Assembly (NCBI RefSeq): GCF_001579805.1
Contig: NZ_CP014546.1
Coordinates: 3,658,001 to 3,722,000 of the forward strand
Source of the DNA: Pseudomonas azotoformans
GTDB taxonomy: Bacteria; Pseudomonadota; Gammaproteobacteria; Pseudomonadales; Pseudomonadaceae
Direction: 5' to 3'
Length of the DNA: 64,000 nucleotides
The position numbers and the translations under genes were made by a program. The notes beneath the pieces are model-generated. The model had not been told where the DNA came from and ran no database searches. It saw only the letters and a program-made list of their open reading frames with translations. Positions 58,145 through 64,000 of the stretch are shown piece by piece. Every line of letters begins with the position of its first letter. The stretch's first letter is position 1.

Positions 58145-60043
58145 TTATTTTTGGGCAGTTTTCTGATCCCAACTCGGAATCTTGAACACCCAGAACGACC
58201 CACCCTGTGCCACCGGCTTGGTCAGCTCGGCCATGTCGCCACCCCACAGCGGCACTGCGCCGCCATAGCCGACGGTGACGCCGATGTACTGCTCGCCATC
58301 CTGTTCCCAGGTGATCGGCGGCGAGACGATGCCGCTGCCGGTCTGGAACTTCCACAGTTCCTTGCCGGTTTTTGCGTCAAAGGCCTTGAAGAAACCGTCG
58401 CCGGTGCCGGTGAACACCAGGTTACCCTTGGTTGCCAGCACGCCAGCCCACAGTGGCAGGTGCTCCTTGTGCTCCCACACCACCTTGCCGGTGGTCGGGT
58501 TCATCGCCCGCAAGGTGCCGACGTGATCGTCATACATGCGCTTGATGCGGAAACCCATGCCCAGGTACGCCGAGCCCTTCTTGTAGTTGACCTCTTCGGT
58601 CCAGTATTCCTCTTTCCACTGGTTGCCCGGAATGTAGAACAGACCGGTGTCCTGGCTGTAGGCCATGGGGTTCCAGTTCTTGCCACCCAGGAACGGCGGC
58701 GAGACTTCCACCGGCTTGCCCTTGGTTTCACCCGGCAGCGGCTTGGCCGGACGCTGGCCTTCGTTTTCCACAGGGCGGCCGGTCTTCAGGTCAATGTGGC
58801 TGGCCCAGGTGATGTTGTCGACGAAGGGGAAGGCGTTTTGCAGCTTGCCGTTGTTGCGGTCGACCACATAGAAGAAGCCGTTGCGGTCGGCGTGGCCGGT
58901 GGCCTTGATGACCTTGCCGTCCTTGTCCTTGTAGTCGAACAGCACCAGTTCGTTGTTGCCGGAGAAGTCCCAGGCATCGTTCGGGGTGTGTTGGTAGAAC
59001 CATTTCACTTCGCCGGTACTGGGGTCGACGCCGACCTGGCCCGAGGTGTAGAGGCTGTCGAAGTCGTGGGGGTTGCCGTCCTTTGACGTGCGCGCCCAGG
59101 TATTCCACGGGCCGGGGTTGCCGGCGCCGACGATGATGGTGTTGGTCTCGGCATCGAAGCTCGCGCTCTGCCAAGGGGCGCCACCGCCGTGGCTCCAGGC
59201 TTCGACCTTGCCGGTTTCGGTGGTCGGGTCATCTGGCCACGACGGCGCCTTCACATCGCCGGTCGGGGTGCTGTCCTTGCCGTTCAAGCGGCCCATGTGG
59301 CCTTCCACGAACGGACGCATCCAGACTTCTTCACCGGTGTCGGGGTCGCGCGCATATAGCTGGCCGACCACGCCGAATTCATCGCCGGAGCTGCCGTGGA
59401 TCAGCAGCACCTTGCCGCTGACCTTGTCTTTGATCAGCACCGGGGCGCCGGTCATGGTGTAGCCGGCGGCGTGGTCGCCGAATTTCTTGTTCCACACCAC
59501 TTTGCCGGTGTTTTTGTCGAGGGCGATCAGGCGCGCGTCGAGGGTGCCGAAGTAGATCTTGTCGCCGAAGATCGCGGCGCCGCGGTTGACCACGTCACAG
59601 CACGGGCGAATGTTGTCGGGCAGGCGGTGGTTGTAGGTCCACAGGCGTTTGCCGGTCTTCGCATCGAGGGCGAACACACGGGAGTAGGAACCGGTGACGT
59701 AGACCACACCGTCGCTGACGATGGCCTGGGATTCCTGGCCGCGTTGTTTCTCGTCGCCGAACGAATAGGACCAGGCTGGCGTGAGCTTGAACACGTTCTT
59801 GTCGTTGACCTGCGCTAGAGGGCTCCAGCGCTGGGCGTTGGTGCCCATGCCGTATTGCAGCACGTCCTTGGTGGTCAGGTGATCGTTGGCGATGTCTTCC
59901 CAAGTGACATTACGGGTTTGCTTGGCGACGGCAGGTTCGGCGGCTGCAAAGCTCGCAGCACTGAGGCACAGGCTGCCCACCAGCACAAAAGCTTGCACGG
60001 CAAGGCTTAGCGGTGAGCGGGCGGGTAGCGATCTTATTGTCAT
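58145..60043 (-). CDS. exaA: PQQ-dependent alcohol dehydrogenase, calcium type (ExaA/PedE)
   Basis: A 632-residue type I quinoprotein: Sec signal residues 1-36 (ending SFAAAE), eight-bladed propeller with W-motifs (GKVVWNKKFG, GKELWKFQTGSG). The vicinal-disulfide CC is in NIRPCCDVVNRG. The catalytic Asp is in NDAWDFSGNNE (Asp about 359); the residue two beyond is Ser, not the extra Asp of lanthanide enzymes, so it is the Ca-dependent PedE/ExaA type. The start is ATG 60043; the frame upstream to 60172 has no signal. It oxidises alcohols to aldehydes in the periplasm, passing electrons to cytochrome c550. It is divergent from the cytochrome gene. Confidence 0.95.
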   Translation of the reverse strand: MTIRSLPARSPLSLAVQAFVLVGSLCLSAASFAAAEPAVAKQTRNVTWEDIANDHLTTKDVLQYGMGTNAQRWSPLAQVNDKNVFKLTPAWSYSFGDEKQRGQESQAIVSDGVVYVTGSYSRVFALDAKTGKRLWTYNHRLPDNIRPCCDVVNRGAAIFGDKIYFGTLDARLIALDKNTGKVVWNKKFGDHAAGYTMTGAPVLIKDKVSGKVLLIHGSSGDEFGVVGQLYARDPDTGEEVWMRPFVEGHMGRLNGKDSTPTGDVKAPSWPDDPTTETGKVEAWSHGGGAPWQSASFDAETNTIIVGAGNPGPWNTWARTSKDGNPHDFDSLYTSGQVGVDPSTGEVKWFYQHTPNDAWDFSGNNELVLFDYKDKDGKVIKATGHADRNGFFYVVDRNNGKLQNAFPFVDNITWASHIDLKTGRPVENEGQRPAKPLPGETKGKPVEVSPPFLGGKNWNPMAYSQDTGLFYIPGNQWKEEYWTEEVNYKKGSAYLGMGFRIKRMYDDHVGTLRAMNPTTGKVVWEHKEHLPLWAGVLATKGNLVFTGTGDGFFKAFDAKTGKELWKFQTGSGIVSPPITWEQDGEQYIGVTVGYGGAVPLWGGDMAELTKPVAQGGSFWVFKIPSWDQKTAQK

Positions 60044-60296
60044 GGTTGCAGTTCCCAGTGGAGGTTTTGGCCTGCACAGGTTGCTGCCTGGCTGGGTTGG
60101 CGAATACGGAAAAAGTCCCGGTGTTGCCGGGACAATTTCCCGAACCGCCTCTGATTTAGGAGTGCCCCACAAGGCCTGCTACCAACGGATGAGAACCCGC
60201 CCACCAAAGCAGCATACGGGCGCTGCCGGGGGCTTCCTAAGATGGTCGCCATAGCCTCTGCCAAGAGGTTTTGCGTGCACTCCTGAGGGAAAAATA

Positions 60297-60758
60297 ATGA
60301 CAACAAAACGCAACGCCTTGATCACCGCCTGCCTGCTCGCCGGTGCAATCAATACCGGTTCGGTCTGGGCCCATGGCAACGTGACGCCCACCGCCGTGGA
60401 AACCAAAGGCCTCACCCCGATCAAGGATGCCGGCGTGCCGCTGGACGCCGATGGCTGGGCCGCCACCAACCCCTATCGCACCACCGCCGAGCATGACAAG
60501 GCCGTCGAAGTCGGCGCCTCGGCGTACAACCAGAACTGCGCGGCGTGCCATGGCCTGGAAGCCAAGTCCGGTGGCATCGCCCCCGACCTGCGCATGCTCG
60601 ATGCCGGTGACGCCGGCGATGAGTGGTTCGTGGAAAGGGTGCGCCACGGCGCCGTGCGCGATGGCCGGGTGTACATGCCGAAAATGGCCGATTACCTGAG
60701 CCAGGAAGCCCTGTGGGCGGTGCGTACCTACCTCGACAGCGTGCACGTCGAGGAGTAA
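60297..60758 (+). CDS. pedF: cytochrome c550, electron acceptor of the PQQ dehydrogenase (PedF/ExaB-like)
   Basis: A 153-residue periplasmic cytochrome: signal peptide residues 1-25 (ending SVWAHG), haem site CAACH (about residues 79-83) and a Met ligand in VYMPKMADYL. It matches the PedF-type c550 that accepts electrons from ExaA/PedE. The ATG at 60297 follows GAGGGAA. It begins the plus-strand block cytochrome, SoxYZ-like, metallohydrolase, aldehyde dehydrogenase. Confidence 0.9.
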   Translation: MTTKRNALITACLLAGAINTGSVWAHGNVTPTAVETKGLTPIKDAGVPLDADGWAATNPYRTTAEHDKAVEVGASAYNQNCAACHGLEAKSGGIAPDLRMLDAGDAGDEWFVERVRHGAVRDGRVYMPKMADYLSQEALWAVRTYLDSVHVEE

Positions 60759-60761
60759 GCC

Positions 60762-61505
60762 GTGGGCCTGCGCGGGTGGTGGGTATGCTGTTTGCCGATG
60801 TTGGCCTGGGGCGCGCCTGTCGACCCGGTGCCCTCGGTGATGTGGGCCTACTATCACCAGCGTTTTCTCGACAACGCGCCGTTCGTGTTCGACGAGCGGG
60901 TGAAGGTCCTGGCGCCGCCGTTCGCCGAGGACGCACGCCAGGTGCCGTTGGAACTCGACGCCCGTGCGTTCAAGGGTGACGTGGTCAAGATCCTCGCCTG
61001 GGCCGAGCTGAATCCGCTGCCGCAGATCGTCGATTTCCAGCCCATGGAAGGCGTGCTGCCGTGGCTGTCGATCCGGATTCGCATCGAACAGGCCACGCCG
61101 TTACGCGCGGCGGTGCTGACCCGTGATGGCTTGTGGCATGTTGGCTCGACCCTGATTGATGCCAGCGGCGGCGGTTGCACGGCGCCCAGCGTGGTGCGCA
61201 CCCAATCCGGTTGGGAAGACCACTTCGGCGAGGTGCTCGGCGGGCGTTACCCGCGCGCCGAATTCAGCCGCGTGAAGCTGCAAGTCGCCCATCCGATGGA
61301 TAACGGCATGGTCAGCGGCATTCCCGAATTCTTCATCAACCAGGCCGAACTGCACGGTGCGAATAACCAACTGTTGGCGCGGCTGGCGCTGTTCCCTGCG
61401 GTCAGCGAAAACCCCAACCTGGCCTTCGACATCGAAGGCTCCGGGCCCACACGCCTGACCCTGCGCGACACCAGCGGCAGCCAGTTCGAGGCGGCCATCC
61501 CATGA
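60762..61505 (+). CDS. quinoprotein-associated SoxYZ-like carrier protein
   Basis: A 247-residue protein with a signal peptide (residues 1-18, ending AWGA). The SoxY-like half includes AEDARQVPLELDA and, near residue 138, a GGGCTAP motif resembling the SoxY carrier GGCGG with its Cys; the SoxZ-like half is HPMDNGMVSGIPEFFINQAELH. It is a fused SoxYZ found next to quinoprotein dehydrogenases. The start is the GTG at 60762 behind GAGGAG. It overlaps the metallohydrolase by 4 nt (ATGA). It probably carries a substrate or sulfur group on its Cys in the relay. Confidence 0.82.
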   Translation: MGLRGWWVCCLPMLAWGAPVDPVPSVMWAYYHQRFLDNAPFVFDERVKVLAPPFAEDARQVPLELDARAFKGDVVKILAWAELNPLPQIVDFQPMEGVLPWLSIRIRIEQATPLRAAVLTRDGLWHVGSTLIDASGGGCTAPSVVRTQSGWEDHFGEVLGGRYPRAEFSRVKLQVAHPMDNGMVSGIPEFFINQAELHGANNQLLARLALFPAVSENPNLAFDIEGSGPTRLTLRDTSGSQFEAAIP

Positions 61506-62440
61506 CCCAGCGCTGGATTCTGCTGTGGCTGCTGCTGTTCAGCCTGCCGGTGCTGGCCGAGTTGGACTACGGCCTCAAGCCGCGTTTGATTGCCGACAAC
61601 ACCTGGCTTTTGGAAGGCAGCACCGACAACTTTGCCAAGGACAACGGCGGCAATATCGTCAACGTCGGGTTCATCGTCACCGAACCTGGCGTGGTGGTGA
61701 TCGACACCGGGCCGTCCAAACGCTACGGCGAAGCCCTGCGCCAGGCCATCGCCCGTGTCACCGAAAAACCGGTGATCCAGGTGCTGCTGACTCACCATCA
61801 CCCCGACCACGCCTTGGGCAACCAAGCCTTCAAGGACGTGCCGATCGGCGCCCTGGCCGGCACCACCGAGCTATTGCATGAGCAAGGCGACAGCCTGGCC
61901 GAGAACCTGTACCGCATGGTCGGTGACTGGATGCGCGGCACCGAAGTGGTGTTGCCCAACCAGACCCTGCAGCCCGGCGTAAAAAGCTTCGGCAGCCACG
62001 ACCTGCAACTGCTGCAGCTGCGCGGCCATACCGGTGACGACCTGGCGATCTTCGACCAGAAGACTGGCGTGCTGTTTGCCGGTGACCTGGTGTTCTACCA
62101 GCGTGCGCTCACCACGCCTCATTCACCGGGGCTGTCGATCTGGTTGGCGGATCTTGCCACCCTGCAAGGCTTGCCCTGGACCCTGATTGTGCCCGGCCAC
62201 GGCCCTGTCGCGAGCGACGCCAAACCCTTGGAGCAGATGCGCGACTACCTCGCCTGGCTCGACCAGTTGCTGCGTGACGGTGCGGCCCAGGGCAGCGACA
62301 TGCCCGAGCTGATCCGCAGCCCGATCCCCGAGCGATTCGCCGCGATCAGCCTCAGCCGCTATGAACTGATCCGCAGCGTGACCCACCTGTACCCCCACTA
62401 CGAACGCACCCAGATGCAGCCCATCCACACCCAACAATAA
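61502..62440 (+). CDS. quinoprotein-relay zinc metallohydrolase (MBL fold)
   Basis: A 312-residue metallo-beta-lactamase-fold protein with signal peptide (residues 1-18, ending VLAE). Metal motifs: [13 protein letters not shown] (HxHxDH variant HHHPDH, about residues 98-103), [19 protein letters not shown] and VPGHGPV. It belongs to the group that accompanies the SoxYZ-like carrier beside PQQ dehydrogenases (PP_2678 in P. putida as I recall). The hydrolysed bond is unknown. It lies 14 bp before exaC. Confidence 0.87.
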   Translation: MTQRWILLWLLLFSLPVLAELDYGLKPRLIADNTWLLEGSTDNFAKDNGGNIVNVGFIVTEPGVVVIDTGPSKRYGEALRQAIARVTEKPVIQVLLTHHHPDHALGNQAFKDVPIGALAGTTELLHEQGDSLAENLYRMVGDWMRGTEVVLPNQTLQPGVKSFGSHDLQLLQLRGHTGDDLAIFDQKTGVLFAGDLVFYQRALTTPHSPGLSIWLADLATLQGLPWTLIVPGHGPVASDAKPLEQMRDYLAWLDQLLRDGAAQGSDMPELIRSPIPERFAAISLSRYELIRSVTHLYPHYERTQMQPIHTQQ

Positions 62441-62454
62441 GCAGAGGCCTCACC

Positions 62455-63975
62455 ATGATCTACGCCCAACCTGGCACCCCCGGCGCCATCGTCAGCTTCA
62501 AGCCGCGCTACGGCAATTACATCGGCGGTGAGTTTGTCGCGCCGATCAAGGGTGAGTACTTCACCAATACTTCGCCGGTGACGGGTGAAGTGATTGCCGA
62601 GTTCCCGCGCTCCAGCGCCGCCGATGTCGACAAGGCCCTCGACGCCGCCCACGCCGCCGCCGATGCCTGGGGCAAGACCTCGGCCCAGGACCGTGCCCTG
62701 GTGCTGCTGAAAATCGCCGACCGCATCGAGCAACACCTCGAAGTGCTGGCCGTGGCCGAGACCTGGGACAATGGCAAGGCCGTGCGCGAAACCCTCAACG
62801 CCGACGTGCCCCTGGCCGCCGACCATTTCCGCTACTTCGCCGGGTGCATCCGCGCCCAGGAAGGCGGCGCCGCTGAGATCAATGAACACACCGCGGCTTA
62901 TCACTTCCATGAACCCTTGGGCGTGGTCGGGCAGATCATCCCGTGGAATTTTCCGTTGCTGATGGCCGCCTGGAAACTCGCCCCCGCCTTGGCGGCCGGT
63001 AATTGCATCGTGCTTAAACCGGCCGAGCAGACGCCGTTGTCGATCATGGTCTTCGCCGAGCTGATCGGCGACCTGCTGCCGCCTGGCGTGCTCAACATCG
63101 TGCAGGGCTTTGGCCGCGAAGCCGGGGAGGCGCTGGCCACCAGCAAGCGCATCGCCAAGATCGCCTTCACCGGCTCCACCCCGGTGGGTGCGCACATCAT
63201 GCATGCGGCCGCCGAGAACATCATTCCGTCCACCGTGGAGTTGGGCGGCAAGTCGCCGAATATCTTCTTCGAAGACATCATGCAGGCCGAGCCGCAATTC
63301 ATCGAAAAAGCCGCCGAAGGCCTGGTGCTGGCGTTCTTCAACCAGGGCGAAGTGTGCACCTGCCCGTCGCGGGCGCTGGTGCAGGAGTCGATCTACGAGG
63401 CGTTCATGGCGGAGGTGATGAAGAAGATCGTCAAGATCAAGCGCGGCAACCCGCTCGACACCGAGACCATGGTCGGTGCCCAGGCGTCCGAGCAGCAATA
63501 CGACAAGATCCTCTCCTACCTGAAGATCGCCCAGGAGGAGGGCGCGGTGCTGTTGACCGGCGGCGCGGCCGAGCGCTTGGAGGGCGACCTGTCCAGCGGT
63601 TATTACATCCAGCCGACCCTGCTCAAAGGCCACAACAAGATGCGCGTGTTCCAGGAGGAAATCTTCGGGCCGGTGGTGGGCGTGACCACCTTCAAGGACG
63701 AAGCTGAAGCCTTGGCGATTGCCAACGACAGCGAGTTCGGCCTCGGCGCCGGCCTGTGGACCCGTGACATCAACCGTGCGTACCGCATGGGCCGGGCCAT
63801 CAAGGCCGGGCGTGTGTGGACCAACTGTTATCACCTGTACCCGGCGCATGCGGCATTTGGTGGGTACAAGAAATCCGGGGTAGGGCGTGAGAACCACAAG
63901 ATGATGCTCGACCATTACCAACAGACCAAGAACCTGCTGGTGAGCTACGACATCAATCCCTTGGGCTTCTTCTAA
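62455..63975 (+). CDS. exaC: NAD-dependent aldehyde dehydrogenase (ExaC/PedI)
   Basis: A 506-residue class-I aldehyde dehydrogenase: NAD-binding [21 protein letters not shown] and FTGSTPVG, catalytic Glu in [12 protein letters not shown], catalytic Cys in [11 protein letters not shown] (about residue 303), ending [15 protein letters not shown], the usual C-terminus of ExaC/AcoD. It oxidises the aldehyde from ExaA to the acid in the cytoplasm. AGAGG precedes the ATG at 62455. The last 25 bases of the window hold no gene start I can support. Confidence 0.93.
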   Translation: MIYAQPGTPGAIVSFKPRYGNYIGGEFVAPIKGEYFTNTSPVTGEVIAEFPRSSAADVDKALDAAHAAADAWGKTSAQDRALVLLKIADRIEQHLEVLAVAETWDNGKAVRETLNADVPLAADHFRYFAGCIRAQEGGAAEINEHTAAYHFHEPLGVVGQIIPWNFPLLMAAWKLAPALAAGNCIVLKPAEQTPLSIMVFAELIGDLLPPGVLNIVQGFGREAGEALATSKRIAKIAFTGSTPVGAHIMHAAAENIIPSTVELGGKSPNIFFEDIMQAEPQFIEKAAEGLVLAFFNQGEVCTCPSRALVQESIYEAFMAEVMKKIVKIKRGNPLDTETMVGAQASEQQYDKILSYLKIAQEEGAVLLTGGAAERLEGDLSSGYYIQPTLLKGHNKMRVFQEEIFGPVVGVTTFKDEAEALAIANDSEFGLGAGLWTRDINRAYRMGRAIKAGRVWTNCYHLYPAHAAFGGYKKSGVGRENHKMMLDHYQQTKNLLVSYDINPLGFF

Positions 63976-64000
63976 GCCATGGGGGGGCGACGAATGCACC

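Noticed and set aside
62398..63999. Open frame of 533 codons on the minus strand, opposite exaC
   Set aside because: Antisense shadow of a strongly supported aldehyde dehydrogenase; Val/Gly/His-rich composition is typical of such shadows.
1..64000. Integrase, transposase, phage or CRISPR sequences
   Set aside because: None of the translated frames shows such motifs and no regularly spaced direct repeats were seen, so any acquired blocks here lack visible mobility genes.

Overview
The window looks like chromosome of a Pseudomonas from the P. fluorescens group. The support is the GC-rich coding style, REP elements with the core GGGAGCNNGCTCCC, the P. aeruginosa-like block bqsRS-tlpQ-transporter-ctpM, the nosP-nahK/agmR/exa(ped) ethanol-oxidation region, and a VgrG-lipase type VI module. 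No rRNA, tRNA, CRISPR array or insertion sequence was seen. Genes are dense and mostly in translationally coupled operons (many ATGA overlaps).

Layout. 1-5075: small housekeeping or catabolic genes on the minus strand (alpha/beta hydrolase fragment, VOC protein, BRCT protein, two-gene GNAT/isochorismatase unit, GH15 plus glucose-dehydrogenase-like SDR). 5233-13226: an eight-gene plus-strand operon with its own promoter and a CGNR-type regulator behind it (HAD phosphatase, transaldolase-like, sulfotransferase-like, SDR, saccharopine-dehydrogenase-like, SAM methyltransferase, MFS exporter, APS kinase). It reads as a small biosynthetic gene cluster for an unidentified, possibly sulfated metabolite, and is the best candidate for an undescribed system. 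13310-17293: fecI-fecR-fecA ferric-citrate-type surface signalling. 17414-19896: three genes, each behind a good hrp box (HrpL promoter), read here as a type III secretion substrate islet. 19955-22431: an MFS transporter and a diaminopimelate-epimerase-like protein that has lost both catalytic cysteines. 22737-28525: VgrG, DUF4123 adaptor, immunity lipoprotein, lipase effector. 28535-32268: codB-pucR-codA. 32459-35572: Nudix, GNAT, queD, patatin, with a REP and a highly structured intergenic repeat.

35731-43812 follows the gene order of P. aeruginosa PA2659-PA2652 as I recall it: two PepSY secreted proteins, BqsR/CarR, BqsS/CarS, TlpQ-like chemoreceptor, ion transporter, CtpM-like chemoreceptor. 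A near-consensus BqsR box precedes the operon and both chemoreceptor genes carry sigma-28 promoters. 43915-46438: two RraA-type aldolase/decarboxylase paralogues plus an aminotransferase. 46435-51709: trhP, a DUF2790 protein, a dipZ-like gene that appears frameshifted, an AI-2E family permease and three small proteins.

51872-64000: shikimate-dehydrogenase-like protein, nosP-nahK, agmR, the PQQ-associated CxxxCW protein, an ExaE-like regulator whose phosphoacceptor Asp is Gly, a pentapeptide-repeat protein, the calcium-type PQQ alcohol dehydrogenase exaA/pedE, cytochrome c550, a SoxYZ-like carrier, a zinc metallohydrolase and the aldehyde dehydrogenase exaC/pedI. Together these last genes oxidise alcohols in the periplasm to aldehyde, then acid. 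Functions are read from motifs and remembered family sequences; no search was run.
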